Assembly (NCBI GenBank): GCA_026936335.1
Contig: JAPMXV010000050.1
Span: forward strand, 1-64,000
DNA: 64,000 nt
Origin: Mantamonas sphyraenae
Taxonomy: Eukaryota; CRuMs; Mantamonadidae
Direction of reading: 5' to 3'
The notes under the pieces were generated by a model. It was not told where the DNA came from. It was given only the letters and a program-made list of their open reading frames with translations, and ran no database searches. Shown piece by piece: positions 11,852 through 23,241 of the stretch. A program made the position numbers and the translations under genes. Position 1 is the first letter of the stretch; each line of letters begins with the position of its first letter.

Positions 11852-12993
11852 ATGGACACCACCGTTGCACAGCCTCCGGCTAAAGACGTCGAGCGCAACA
11901 GCGTTGTCCTTCTCGACTTTGACCAGGACGACCAGTCCCTGGACCCGCGTACGTTTTCAGGAGCCGAGCGGCCCCTTTTTTTCTCCTTGTCCCACTCCCG
12001 CTCACCACAGCCCTCCCCCCGCCTCCAGTTGTCCATGTCGGTGCTGAAAACGACCTTATCGACCAAATGGAAGAAGACTTTGACATGCGCATCAACCTCC
12101 TGGCCGGGAAAAAGTACGACAAGTGGCGCCGCCGCCGCGACCATCTGCAGTGGGTCCTCGGCCTCGGCAACGTCGCCTTCACCGCCTACTGCGTCGCCGG
12201 CCTTCCTCTCGTCATGCCATGGTTCTACGTCGTCAAGTTTGTCGTCCTCATGGTCATCCGCTGCAAAGTTTTCTTTGCCAAGAATTTCCACTACTTCCTT
12301 GCCGACTTTTGCTACTATGCCAACACCCTCCTGGTCGTCCTCATTGTCTTTCAGATCCACTCGGCCCATCTCTTTATCGTGATCTTTGCTCTGGCCAACG
12401 GTCCCCTCGCGTGGGCGGTCGTGGTCTATCGCAATTCCCTTGTCCTCCACAACCTGGACAAACTCACCTCCTGCCTCATCCACATCACCCCGCCCATCGT
12501 CACCTTTACCATGCGCTGGCACGCACACGACCCGGCCTATGCAGTCTGCGAGAACGCCGCATGCACCATCGGCTACGAGTGGACCACCCTTGTGCCCCTG
12601 GGTGCCTTTGTCGCCCATCAAATCTGCTACCTCATCCTTGTGCAGCTTCTCCCTCACAAGCGACTCCGCGAAGACAAGACCATCCTCACCTCCTACCGCT
12701 ACCTCATGAGTGACAAGCGCAGCCTGGTGTACAAACTCGTCACCTGTGCTGGAAACAATCGCAACCTTCGTGTCCTCATGTTTGGCGTCGTCCAGGCCAC
12801 CGGCGCCCTGATCTTTCTCCTCCCCACATGGCTGTTCTACAACTACTACGTTGCCCACCTCATCTTTCTGCTCTACATCCTCACGACTGCTGCCTACAAC
12901 GGCGCCTCCTTCTACTTCCGTGTTTTTGTCCGCCAGCATGCCGAAGAAGCCCTTGCCGAGATGAACAAGAAGAAGCAGAAGCAAAAGCAGTGA
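11852..12993 (+). CDS. GPC1: Glycerophosphocholine acyltransferase 1 family membrane protein
   Basis: Exons 11852-11948 and 12029-12993 encode 353 residues; the intron is GTACGT...CCTCCAG and joins phase 1 to give DPLVHVGAEND. The body matches the GPC1/DUF2838 family: a basic KKYDKWRRRRD segment, about eight hydrophobic helices, the FLADFCYYAN signature, the HNLDKLTSCLIHITPP stretch, and a Lys-rich C-terminus. Yeast Gpc1 and plant homologues acylate glycerophosphocholine to lyso-PC with acyl-CoA, in phosphatidylcholine remodelling at the ER. Assignment to the family is firm; the activity is inferred. Confidence 0.87.
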
Positions 12994-13083
12994 AAAATGA
13001 ACAACCCCAACCCGAATCCCAACCCCGCTCTCCCCCCCCCAACCCAACCCAACCCCCCTTGCAACCCCCCCCCCCTTGCCACC

Positions 13084-16000
13084 ATGTCCTTCAACGGCCG
13101 CTCCTCCTCCCGCTCCGTCAACATGAGCGGCAACAAAGGCCGCAAGGGACGCAAGGCCCCAGCCACCCGTGACCAAATCCTTGCCAACGCAGAAGCCCGC
13201 AGAAAGCAACAGGATCTCGAGCGCCATCAAACCGTGTTTGCGCTCAAGATCCAGGCCTGGTACCGCACCTACTCCGCAGGCATCAGCGCCCGCCGCTCCA
13301 TTCTCGCTCTCCTCGATGCCCACCTTGCCGACATGGCCATCGAGATGCTCCCAGACGACATGGCCTCCTCCTCTTCCTCCTCCTCCTCCAACACCCCGTC
13401 CCTCAAAGACCTACACGCGCTCCTCCTCTCTCCCTCCGTCTCCTTCTCCGCGTCTGTTCCCTCTGCAGGCTCCGTCCTCCATCTCATCCGCCTCTTCCTC
13501 CTCGCCGTTCCTCCGGCCAGCCTCCTCAACCCGCCACCTCCGGCCTCCCGTGCATACCTGTCCTTCACAGACAACCTCCAGCGCTTTGCCTGCGTCCTCA
13601 AGGTCCTCATTGCCTCTCTGGAATCCAAGGACAAGATCCGCAACTATGCTGTCCTCCTCCTCGCAGAGCCCATCGTGCCCAGCTGGACCTGGCAAACACG
13701 CCGCCTCCTCACCCTCGCCACCTCTCTCCTCCTCGACACAGACACCATCCTCTTTGAGACCACTCACCGCTGGGCACTCCTTGCTCTTATGACTCTTACC
13801 AACTCTTCCCTCTGGGCCTTCCGCGGTCACAAGAAGCAGCCCATCAAGCTGCTCCTTCGCGACCACGCCACACAGCTCCTCCACTACGTTTCCTACGCCA
13901 CTCCTGGCCTTTTTCCCGCCATGCGCTCCACGCTTCTCTCCCTCCTCATCCACCGCGTCGACACAGGCCCTCTCAAGCAGGGTCACCGCCTCCTGGCCGA
14001 CATTGCCGTCTCCCTCTCCCTCCGCGCCCTGCAAGCAGAAAACACACATCTCGACGACTGCATTCCATCCGCCCTTGTCTCTCCGTTCTACCAACTCCTC
14101 GACCGCAGCCCTGCCCGCCTCTTTATCCTCTTTATCGCCACCGTGCCCAATCTCAACCACCTCTGCACCCCTTCTGGCCTCGCCGCCATTGTTAACCACG
14201 CTTCCGACGACGCCACCCCCTGGCTGCGCATTCTCCAGGAGCTTGTTTACGAGCTCAAGGGTGCCAATTCCACCCTCCACAACTCCCTCCTCCTGCCCCA
14301 CCTTGCCTTTGACCCCGAGGCCGTCCTCCAAACAGACACAGACACCTACGACCGCATCTCTCTCGCCCCGTGGCTTCTTGGCAACCTCATCCACCTCTGG
14401 TCCCTCAGCGACCACTCCCCGATCGATGACAGTGCAGAGGCAGACGCCACAGACACCTTTTGGTTCCTCGAATCCGTCCGCACCCTCCTCACCTACCTCC
14501 CCGACACCCTCCTCTCCGACAAGAGCATCTATCCCCCCATATTTACAGACCTCCTTGCCGAACTTGCCACCCAGATGACGTCCCTCTGGAAGCCCCGCGC
14601 CGCAAACCTCCTCTTTGCCTTTTTCGACTCCATGGACATGCAGTCCACCTCCGACAGCATTTCCATCGACGACTCCTCCTCCTCCTCTTCCTCCTCCTCC
14701 TCCTCCTCCACCACCACCACCACCACCACCACCAACCCCTCCTCCTCCTCCTCCTCCTCCTCCTCCAAATTCGCCTCCTTCCTCAAACGACTCCGCCGAT
14801 CCACCTCCACCACCTCCACCATCACCACCACCACCACCTCCTCCTCCTCCCCATCCCCTTCCTACATAACCATCCCAGAAGACGTCGTCCAGGCTTGCGA
14901 AATCTTCACACTTCTGGCCTCCATCGGCGCCTCTTTCCGCCAAAGCGTCCTCTCCTTCCTCGCCTTTGGCACAAACCTCGTCCCTGCCTTGTGGCAGCTC
15001 ATCAAGCAAACCCAAGACTACGAGCACTGCACCTCCTACCTCGTCGCAGACCTCGACGCCCCGGTCTCCGTCTTTGACGTCGCCCCGCACGCCTCCATTC
15101 CTGTCGTCACTCTCTTTGCCTCCCTCTACGCCCACCAGCTCTATCTCCTCAACGACTACGAAGTCTTTGAGCAGCAGGTGCCCTTCCCCCTCGACGAAGC
15201 CGCACGGATTGCCTCCTTCATGAACCTCCTCCTCTTTCGCTGCTGTGCCGCACAGGGCCAGCACTCTGTACACCACCATGCCCCGCCCGCCTCCCTCGTC
15301 CGTGCCGTAAAGTCATGTCTCGCCCAGCTTTATGCCCGCGACAACCGTCATCCCTTTTGCGACGACAACACCTGGCTCTACCCTGCTCGCCTCCTCGACA
15401 CGCAGGCCTACATCGACGCCGCCCTCACACGCAACCAGTACACCTGGTTCCTCAGCCTCGTCCAGACCATGCCCCACGTCATCGACTTTCACGACCGCGT
15501 CAAGATGCTCCGCTCAAATCTCGCCCAGGTGCACGCCCAGTATGGCGCCCATCCGTCCGACTTTGTCGTCCGCCGCTCACGCCTCGTCGAAGACACCATC
15601 GACCAGACAAACGCCCTCTCAAGCAGCATCCGCGGCCGCATCCGCGTCGTTTTCATCGACACCTTTGGCAACCGCGAGGAGGGCATCGATGCTGGCGGTC
15701 TCATGAAGGAATGGCTCGAAACCGTCGTTGAAGAAACCTTCAATCCCACCTTTGGCCTCTTTGCCACCAACGACACGGGCAAGCTCTATCCCTCCACCCT
15801 CAGCAAGGTCATCCACGGCGACGAGCACATCCGACTCTTCCGCTTTGTTGGCATGATGCTTGCAAAGGCCATCTACGAAGGCATTGTCGTCGAGCTCCCG
15901 TTGGCCGGGTTCTTCCTCGACCGCCTCCTTGGCAAGAGCAGCAGCGTCGAGGAGCTCCAGACCCTCGACAAGGACATGTACAAAGGCCTCCAGCTCGTCA

Positions 16001-16740
16001 AGTCCTTCAAGGGCGACATGGACGACCTCTGCCTCACCTTCTCCGTCATGGAAGACAATCTGGGCGACCCCTACATCGTCGATCTCATCCCGCACGGCCG
16101 CGACGTCGACGTCACCCACGCAAACAAGATCGAGTACGTCCACCGCGTCGCCGACTACTACCTCAACACGCGCATCAAGCGCCAAACAGACGCCTTTGTC
16201 CAGGGCTTCCGCTACTGCATGAACGACGAGTGGATGGCCCTCTTCAACCGTGACATCGAGCTTCAGCGCCTCATCAGTGGCGACGCCTCCCAGATGGACA
16301 TCGACGACCTCGCTGCCCACACCGTCTACGACGGTTGCTCTCCCCACGATCCCGTCGTCCAATGGTTCTGGCAGGCCGTCGCCGACATGGACGGCAACCA
16401 GCGCCGCAAGATGCTAAAGTTTGTCACCAGCGTCAGCAACGCCCCCATTGGCGGCTTCAAGTTTCTCGAGCCCGCCTTTCGCATCCGCGTCGTCGATGTT
16501 GGCAGCAACGAGCGCAGCAGCAGCGGAAGCAGCAGCAGCAGCAGCGCCAGTAGCAGTGGCGGCGGCTTCCGCAGTTTCCTCGGCGGTCTCAAACACCAAG
16601 TATCCGGCGACATCGACCGCATCCCCAGCGCCTCTACCTGCTTCAACCTTCTCAAACTCCCTCGCTACAAACACAAGTCCACCCTCGTGGAAAAGCTGGA
16701 CCTCGCCATCAACAGCAACGCTGGCTTCGACCTCGCGTGA
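13084..16740 (+). CDS. IQ-motif HECT E3 ubiquitin ligase (UBE3B/UBE3C/HUL5 type)
   Basis: This intronless gene encodes 1218 residues. ATG 13084 (MSFNGRSSSRS) is chosen over an upstream Asn-Pro repeat frame, since the UBE3B/C family starts with a basic segment. An IQ motif (FALKIQAWYRTY, about residues 53-64) is followed by a long helical middle interrupted by poly-Ser/Thr tracts (nt 14680-14850). The HECT domain begins near residue 849 (FGNREEGIDAGGLMKEWLE, FRFVGMMLAKAIYEG). The catalytic Cys is in STCFNLLKLP, about residue 1186, in the expected place close to the C-terminus. UBE3C/Hul5 enzymes bind proteasomes and extend chains on stalled substrates; that role is by family only. PSMD1 lies elsewhere in the window. 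Confidence 0.93.
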   Translation: MSFNGRSSSRSVNMSGNKGRKGRKAPATRDQILANAEARRKQQDLERHQTVFALKIQAWYRTYSAGISARRSILALLDAHLADMAIEMLPDDMASSSSSSSSNTPSLKDLHALLLSPSVSFSASVPSAGSVLHLIRLFLLAVPPASLLNPPPPASRAYLSFTDNLQRFACVLKVLIASLESKDKIRNYAVLLLAEPIVPSWTWQTRRLLTLATSLLLDTDTILFETTHRWALLALMTLTNSSLWAFRGHKKQPIKLLLRDHATQLLHYVSYATPGLFPAMRSTLLSLLIHRVDTGPLKQGHRLLADIAVSLSLRALQAENTHLDDCIPSALVSPFYQLLDRSPARLFILFIATVPNLNHLCTPSGLAAIVNHASDDATPWLRILQELVYELKGANSTLHNSLLLPHLAFDPEAVLQTDTDTYDRISLAPWLLGNLIHLWSLSDHSPIDDSAEADATDTFWFLESVRTLLTYLPDTLLSDKSIYPPIFTDLLAELATQMTSLWKPRAANLLFAFFDSMDMQSTSDSISIDDSSSSSSSSSSSSTTTTTTTTNPSSSSSSSSSKFASFLKRLRRSTSTTSTITTTTTSSSSPSPSYITIPEDVVQACEIFTLLASIGASFRQSVLSFLAFGTNLVPALWQLIKQTQDYEHCTSYLVADLDAPVSVFDVAPHASIPVVTLFASLYAHQLYLLNDYEVFEQQVPFPLDEAARIASFMNLLLFRCCAAQGQHSVHHHAPPASLVRAVKSCLAQLYARDNRHPFCDDNTWLYPARLLDTQAYIDAALTRNQYTWFLSLVQTMPHVIDFHDRVKMLRSNLAQVHAQYGAHPSDFVVRRSRLVEDTIDQTNALSSSIRGRIRVVFIDTFGNREEGIDAGGLMKEWLETVVEETFNPTFGLFATNDTGKLYPSTLSKVIHGDEHIRLFRFVGMMLAKAIYEGIVVELPLAGFFLDRLLGKSSSVEELQTLDKDMYKGLQLVKSFKGDMDDLCLTFSVMEDNLGDPYIVDLIPHGRDVDVTHANKIEYVHRVADYYLNTRIKRQTDAFVQGFRYCMNDEWMALFNRDIELQRLISGDASQMDIDDLAAHTVYDGCSPHDPVVQWFWQAVADMDGNQRRKMLKFVTSVSNAPIGGFKFLEPAFRIRVVDVGSNERSSSGSSSSSSASSSGGGFRSFLGGLKHQVSGDIDRIPSASTCFNLLKLPRYKHKSTLVEKLDLAINSNAGFDLA

Positions 16741-16785
16741 TCGCTCGCTCTGGCCCAAACTAAACCAATTTCCCCGTTTCCCTCC

Positions 16786-18104
16786 ATGTCCATCACCGAG
16801 CTCATGGCTGCGGTGCGTGGCAACAACACCGATCTTGTGGCCGAGGTGCTCAAGACCAGCAAGGAGGTCACCATAGACTCCCGGCACCCCGAGCTCAACT
16901 TTGCCACTCCGTTGCACGAGGCCTCCCGCCTGGGCTACGCAGACATGGTGCAGTACCTGCTGGACCACGACGCAGACCCAAACATGCGCGACATTACCGG
17001 CCAGACTCCCCTCCTCGAGGCCGCCCTGTGGGGCCACGAACCCGTCGTTGACCTTCTCCTCCGCAACGGCGCAAACAAGGACGCCACAAACAAGATTGGC
17101 CAGAGCGCCGTCATGCGTGCCGTCCTCTTTGAGCACCAGGACGTCATCAAACGCCTCATTGCCGCCAAATGCAACCTGGACCAAGCCAACCGCTGGGGAG
17201 AAACGGTTCTTCACAAGGCGGCCGAAGCCGGCGACCGCGACCTGTGTCAGCTGCTCCTCGAGAGTGGCGCCGACGTCCTGAAAAAGAACAACGTCGAAGA
17301 GACTGCCTACGAGCTTGCTTTTTCCAAGGGGCACATCGAAGTCACCGCCCTGCTCAGTCAGCACACCGTCAACCGGATGCGCGAGATGAAAGAGGCCAAA
17401 CAAAAGGCCCGCACCCTCGAGGAGCAGCAGGAGCTCGAGGAGCTGCAAGAGGACGAGGACGACGAGGGCGTCGATCTCGAAGAGCAGCAGCGTGTCGCCG
17501 ATCTCAAGGCCAAACTCAAGGCGCAGCGTGCCAAAGGTGCCTCCTCCTCTTCAGCCTCCGACAGCTCACCCTCCACCTCCCAAACCATTGTCAAGCGTGA
17601 ACGCGGCGCACGCGGCCGCAAACGCGTCGTCGTCAACCCGGACGCAGGTTCAGGCAGCCGCAGCGGCAGCGAGAGCGAAGGCGAAGCCTCCTCCTCCTCT
17701 GCCGCCTCCTCATCCTCCACCACCCCCTCCATCCGTCGCCGCCAGCGGCCCCAGCCAGCCTCATCCACTCCTTCACCGTCAACCACCACCTCATCCAAAC
17801 CCAAGCAAGACACCGATTCCGGAGCTGGTGTCGGTGCCGCCTCCACACCCACCATCCGCCGCCGCGAACGCCCTTCCCGAGCCAACACCACCACCACTAC
17901 CACCTCATCATCATCCTCATCCTCATCCCCCTCCCCTCCTCTTCCCCCTCCCCCTCTGCTTCAACCACAACCCCCACCATCAAACGCCGCGAACGCCCAG
18001 CCCGAACAACCCCAGCCCCATCTGCATCTGCAGACAACGACAACAACGACTCTCCTGCACCTCTCATCCGAAGGAGAGAACGGCCCACACGAAGAAACCG
18101 ATGA
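16786..18104 (+). CDS. Ankyrin/coiled-coil protein with repeated IRRRxRP motifs (frame slip)
   Basis: From ATG 16786 there are about six ankyrin repeats (residues ~1-190), then a Glu/Gln-rich coiled coil, then a Ser/Thr/Pro-rich tail. The tail carries S-I-R-R-R-Q-R-P and T-I-R-R-R-E-R-P in the starting frame. Between about 17930 and 17965, in a CCT/CCC tract, coding sense moves to another frame (+2 or -1). There it continues with TPTIKRRERP and PLIRRRERP and stops at 18104, just 40 bp before the convergent TAF5 stop. The starting frame itself runs on antisense through TAF5 and looks wrong there. No GT lies in the junction, so an intron is unlikely. A one-base assembly or slippage indel is the simplest explanation; programmed frameshifting is possible but unproven. 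Confidence 0.75.
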
Positions 18105-18144
18105 CAGCGAATGCAAACAATGTCCATTCCTCACCCTCACCCCC

Positions 18145-20566
18145 TCACACCGAAAACAGCCCACTCGCAAGAAGCAGATTCCTGGCACTAAACCGAACCG
18201 AGTACACATGCGTCTGCTTGGTGTACAACACCTTGAGACAACTGTCCTGCGACCCAGCCGTCGACCCGCCAAACGACTTGCTCGAAGCCATGCTGGCACT
18301 GCTTGCCGAGCGGCGCAGACTGCTGCTCGACGACGAGCTGCTCGACGACGACGTCGCTGCCGTCAGACCCAAGTCTCCCACGCTCATCCCGCGTGCTCCT
18401 GTGGCATTCCACAGCCGCACGGTGCAGTCGTCCGATCCAGACGCGAGCACGCTCCCTTCCTTGCTAAAGTCCAGCGACCACACAGCCCCGTTGTGTCCTC
18501 GCAGCGTCTTCAGCCGCTTTCCTGTGCTAATGTCAAACAACACAATGTCGTTGTCTGCGCCACCCGTTGCCAGACACCGTCCGTCGGGCGAAAACGCCAT
18601 CGAGTACACCGTCGAGTGCGTGGTAAAGATCCGCACGCAGTGGCCGCTGCTCACATCCCAAAGCCGCACGCTCTTGTCCGACGAGCCCGTCGCCACATAG
18701 TTGCTGTTTGGATGGAAGCGCACGCAGTCCACGTCCGCCAGATGGCCCGCAAACACACGCAGCGGAAACACGTGGTCCGTGCTCCACAGCCGCGCCGTCC
18801 GGTCGTGTGACGCACTCGCAAAGTAGTATCCAAACGGCGAAAAGTCCACGTCCCACACCGGAAAGTTGTGGCCCTTGTACGTCACCAGGTTGCTGCGAGA
18901 TTCCATGTCCCACAGCCGCACCGTGCTGTCTTCGCTCCCGCTCAACAAGAACCGTTGGTCCGGCGAAAACTTCAGCGAATACACAGGCCCACTGTGACCC
19001 ACCAGCTTCTGCACGCCGCCTTCCTGCTTGTACGACTTGCGCTTCAGCGACACGCTGCTCGAGCTGCTTTGGCTCCCGTTCCCGTTCTCGTCGCCTCCCT
19101 CCAGCTCCATGCTCTTTTCGCTCACACCTTCCTCGCTGACCTCGTCCTCTGTGCTCTTCTGCGACGCCTCCAGGTCGTCCATGTCCCACAGTCGGATCAC
19201 GCTGTTGCTGAACCCGCCCGCCACCATGCTTCCGTCGCCCGACATTTCCACCGTGTTCAGCGAGTTGGTGCTGTTGAAAAACGTAAACATGCAGCACGAC
19301 GGCAGGTTGCTGCTGCTCAGCTTCACCCTCTGCCGCAGATCGTCCAGATTCCGCACCTCCATCTCGTCCGAAAGCCGCGGGATCCGAATCGACGACTTGG
19401 AGTACATCGCCTGCTTGCTCGACCCTGCCCCGTCGCTCGACCCGCTCCCGTCCCCATCCTCTCCCTCCTTCTTCCGCTTCTTGTTGGCCGCCTGCTCCAG
19501 CTCCCGGTAGACTACGTGTGTGTGTGTGTGTGTGTGTGTGCATCATCCCCGTGCGTCAGCTCCGCCCGTTCCTCCCATCCTCCTCCTCCCTCTCTCCCGA
19601 CAACCTACTCTTCTTCAGCTCCCGCCTCCCAGAGTCGCTCCAGTACACCTCCTCCGGCAACACTCCCCAGTGCACTGCCTCTTCTTCCATCCGAGACTCG
19701 TCCTGAGTGTGTCCGCCGCCCTGCTGTGTCAGCCTGTCGTCCCGCTTCCCCTCTTGCCCCGCCAAAAATGCGGAAAACCCACCTGCGCCGTCGCGCCCGT
19801 AATCACGTTCACAAAGTCCTTTTCCTCTTCTGCGTCCTCGTCGTCTCCGTACTTTGGGATGCGTGTAAACACCTGGATGTTCACATACTGGTTCAGGATG
19901 CTGAGCAGCAACATGTAACCCTGCTCTTGCAGAAATGTGATCAGCAGTTCGAACGAGTACGAGCTCATGTTCACGTTGAACTTGTTTGTGCGGAACAGAT
20001 GGCACACTGCGTTCTCAGACACCAGGTCTGTCGTCTTTACTCCCTCCAGCTGCTGGATTTCGCTCTGTGTAAAGAAAAACGCGGTGTCAACGGTGTCAAT
20101 GCGCCGCCCCTGCGCCACCCCGCTTCCCCCGTCGGCTCTGGATATCCCGCTCCTGCACCCAACCTACCGCATGCCGATGCTGGTGCATCTTTCTGTGCTT
20201 CTTCAGAAACTGCTGTGCCTCCTTGTGTCGCTTCTTTGTCACCAGATCCAGGTAGCAGTGCACAAACAACGGGTACAACACCGCAAACAGCTCGTTCTTG
20301 TACATATCCAACGACGACTCCATCCAGTTTTTCAAATGAGTGTACGCGTCGTCATATCGCTTCGGGTCCTTCAACTCATCCGGGTTGTAAAACTGGATGT
20401 AGTTCACAATCGTCCCGCTCAAGTCCAGCTGCCGTGCGATCGACCTGTCCATGCTGTTGCCCTTGCTCTCGTCCTTCAGTGCCTTTTCTGCAGATGTGTA
20501 CCCTCTCTTTTTCAGGTACGCAATCACAATCTTGTCCAAATCGCTATCGTAGAGCGTCGTGGTCAT
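18145..20566 (-). CDS. TAF5: TFIID subunit TAF5 (LisH, NTD2, WD40)
   Basis: Four exons (20566-20168, 20064-19783, 19702-19609, 19511-18145) give about 713 residues. The third exon could start at 19723 instead, also in phase. LisH motif near residues 7-40 (IVIAYLKKRGYTSAEKAL), then the TAF5 NTD2 helical region (FYNPDELKDPKRYDDAY, MSSYSFELLITFLQEQGY). An acidic linker and a Lys-rich segment precede six clear WD40 blades (for example FSPDQRFLLSGSEDSTVRLW) from about residue 340. It ends LLLASGLFSV, like the TAF5 C-terminus. A poly-Ser insert sits after the last blade. TAF5 is a core TFIID (and, in many species, SAGA) scaffold. The start is 52 bp from a divergent gene. Confidence 0.93.
19515..19541. 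repeat. TG dinucleotide run inside TAF5 intron 3
   Basis: About 13 GT dinucleotides on the + strand (CA on the coding strand) lie directly before the acceptor ACGTAG of TAF5 intron 3. They take the place of a pyrimidine tract. It is a likely length-variable microsatellite. Confidence 0.85.
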
Positions 20567-20618
20567 GCTGGTCGGGCTGCTCCCGCCTGCGCGCCGCACC
20601 CCAACCACACCTCCACTG

Positions 20619-23205
20619 ATGACCACCTCCATCAAACAACAACTCTACGACGTCCGCCAATCTCGCTTGGCGCAAGACCAAGACTCCAAGCCTCCACCTC
20701 CTCCTCCTCCTCCTCCTCCTCCTACTCCTCCTCCTCAAGCCAGCCATCCTCCACCACCGCACACAACTCCACCACCTCCGCCGCCCTCTCCAAAGCACAT
20801 ATCTACCTCTGCTACGACTGGGCTGCAGACAGCAGTCACAGGGAACCCTTCCACGTCTACCTCCAAGGCGAGCCCGTCCTCTTTGACACGAAAAAGGTCC
20901 AACAACAACTCCACACCTCCTTCCGCCTCTCCTCTCTTTACGTCCGCCGTCACGTCCTCCTCACCGTTGCAGACAACCTTCTCCACGCACGCAACACCGC
21001 CATCTTCCTTGTGGACGACACACGCAGCGAGGGCAAGTCCCTCGTTTACGAGGCAGTTGAGGAGCTCATCCAGCGCCCCTTTGTGTTCTCCTATTCCCCC
21101 CAGACCACCAACCGCACCCTCTCCTACACCTCGTACCAAGGCGGCATTGAAGCTACCACCATCGACATCACTGTCCTCGGCCACGATGGCTCTCCGGCCT
21201 CCTCCACAATCACCATTGTCCGGCTTCAACCTGACGACGGGCGTACCACAAAGCCCCTCGAGTCCACCGGTGACACCGCCCAGCTCTACCTCATCGTCGC
21301 CCTTCTTGCTCCCGGACGCATCTACAACGACACCCCGCCCTCCTTCGGAACGCTGCTCGCAGACCTCGACCACTACTTTCCCAACCTTTCTTTCCTCACC
21401 CTCGCCGTCGCCAACCCCCAGAAATCCAACTCCCCGCACCTCTCTTCCCCTGTCCCCTTTACAAACCGCGTTCTCTCGGACCGAATGATCCTCCGCCGCA
21501 CCCGCGTTGCCGCCGCCTCGTCGACCAAACTCTACAGCACCCGCACCTCCACCACTTTATCAACCTCATCAACCTCCTCCCCCTCCTCCTCCTCCTCATC
21601 CACAACCACCTCCTCTTCCTCCTCCCCCACACCCCCCTCCACAATCCTAACCAAGGACACCCGCGTCGCAACTTTCCTCGTCATCGACGACAATCCACCA
21701 GAAGACCACACTTCCAACTCCATGTACCTCACCTCTCCATCTCACATCCTCTCGGCCTCGACAAGTCTGCCACCACGGGCAACCTCTACGAATTCGACCA
21801 CATCGCCAACACAACCGACCGCGACGCACTCATCTTCCCGCCCCTTGCCACGGAAATTCACTCCTGGATGCAAACAAACGAGTCCCTCCTCGTCCTCGTC
21901 TACGGCCACGACAACTCATGCGACCTCCTCTCCAAACACGACGCTCCCGTACGCGCCTGGCTCGACTCCCAGGCAACCATCACCCCGCGCTGCGAGGTTT
22001 TCAACTACGACAGGCTCTCTCTCCTCGAAGCTTCGTCCCACAACGCCACTGCCGTCTCCCCGCAACAGCTTTCAAACGTCCTCGCCACTGCCAACGCAAA
22101 GCTCGACCGCATCCCGTCTGAAGAGCGTGCCCTTGCCGTCGTCGCCTGGATTTTCGCCACACAGGACAACGACGACAATGCACACACCCTCATCCTCCTC
22201 CAATGTCCCTGGCAGTGCACCCTCGACGGCAAGCGCGTTTCCGTCTCCAAGGACTACCTCCGCTTCCAAAACACCATCCTCCAGAACTTCTGGTTCCTCC
22301 TACGCATGCGTGCCATGCGCAAGTTCAACAAAAACGAGCTGCGCAACCTCTCTCGACAGGGCAAACTCGCTCGCCTCGTCATCGATACTCTCGGAGTCGA
22401 CTGTCCCCTGCTGTTCCTCGCAAACACCCACCGCGCCGTCGTCTCCTCCCACGAAAATCTCCTCTACATGCTCCAGATCACATCTTCCATGCGTGCATAC
22501 CTTGGCGCCTCGCGTGGTGTGAGCCAAGCCGTGTGGGACTCTGTACAAACGCAAGAGGATCAGGAGCTCCATCAACCGCACCAAAGCTCCGACGACCCGC
22601 AAACTGCCTCCTCTGCCAGCTCCTCCCTCGATCTCCTTTCATTTAATCAGAAGCTTGCAGACGTCGAGCATGCCATCAGCGTCATCCAGCACCACGACAA
22701 CCACCACGCCGAACACGACGCTCTTCTCAAACACAACACCTCCGCCCTTGTCGCCGCCCAGCAGGCCGCCGAACAGCTCCGTGCAGACAACCCCCACTTC
22801 CTCGAGGTCGCCCCCGTCATGCACGACAGCGAAGCCGCAATCTTTGTCAACGACGGCTCCTGCGCCTGGATCGCCTTTGCTGACAGCCCCATGCAGCCCT
22901 GGCAGCCATGCTGGATGGCCATCGGCCTCCTTGATCTTTTTGGTGACGTCCAGGAGCAGCACGTGTCCTTTGTCCAGCGCAACGGAGCCATTGTGCAGCA
23001 CGCCACCCTCACCCTTTCCTACACCAACGACTCCCTTTCCCTCGCTGCGACAGGGCCTTGCTCCCTTGCCGTCTCCATCTTTGGCGACGACGAGCATGTG
23101 CAACTCGACTCCACTGCCCCGCCCCTGCGCATGGACCACATCCGTCTCGACACCCTCGATCCCGAGCATGCCCTGTGTTTTCTCTGGACCGCAAATCAAG
23201 ATTGA
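20619..23205 (+). CDS. Protein with degenerate C-terminal kinesin-like motor
   Basis: The likely model is 20619-20651 joined to 20744 onward (weak donor GTCCGC, pyrimidine-rich acceptor). Sense passes from the second frame to the first near 21706-21711, where an extra AC dinucleotide would explain the shift (EDH then FQLHVPHLSIS). The N-terminal ~300 residues are not recognised. The C-terminal part follows kinesin order: YEFDHIANTTDRDALIFPPL (kinesin: F.FD.VF...Q...F), LLVLVYGHDNSCDL where the P-loop GQTGSGKT should be, and RQGKLARLVIDTLG...LFLANTHRAVVSSHENLLYML (kinesin: NSKLTRLLQDSLGG). Gly-Lys-Thr, SSRSH and DLAGSE are all missing, so it should not hydrolyse ATP. The family call is inference from alignment by eye. 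Confidence 0.5.
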
Positions 23206-23241
23206 CTCCATTCATGCTGCTCGCTCCATCCCCGTCCCTCT

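Noticed and set aside
13411-15279. 622-codon minus frame with long Gly runs
   Set aside because: The Gly runs are the antisense of poly-Ser/Thr tracts of the HECT ligase; no domain is present.
18105-18810. Continuation of the ankyrin frame through TAF5
   Set aside because: The translation becomes Arg/His-rich antisense of WD40 blades. A coherent C-terminus with two more IRRRxRP motifs stops at 18104 in another frame.
19724-19729. Acceptor immediately after CTGAC (CTGACACAG) in TAF5 intron 2
   Set aside because: It is in phase and possible, but TMEM231 intron 2 and RCC1 intron 3 only keep frame when the next AG 15-25 bases on is used, so the later acceptor is preferred.
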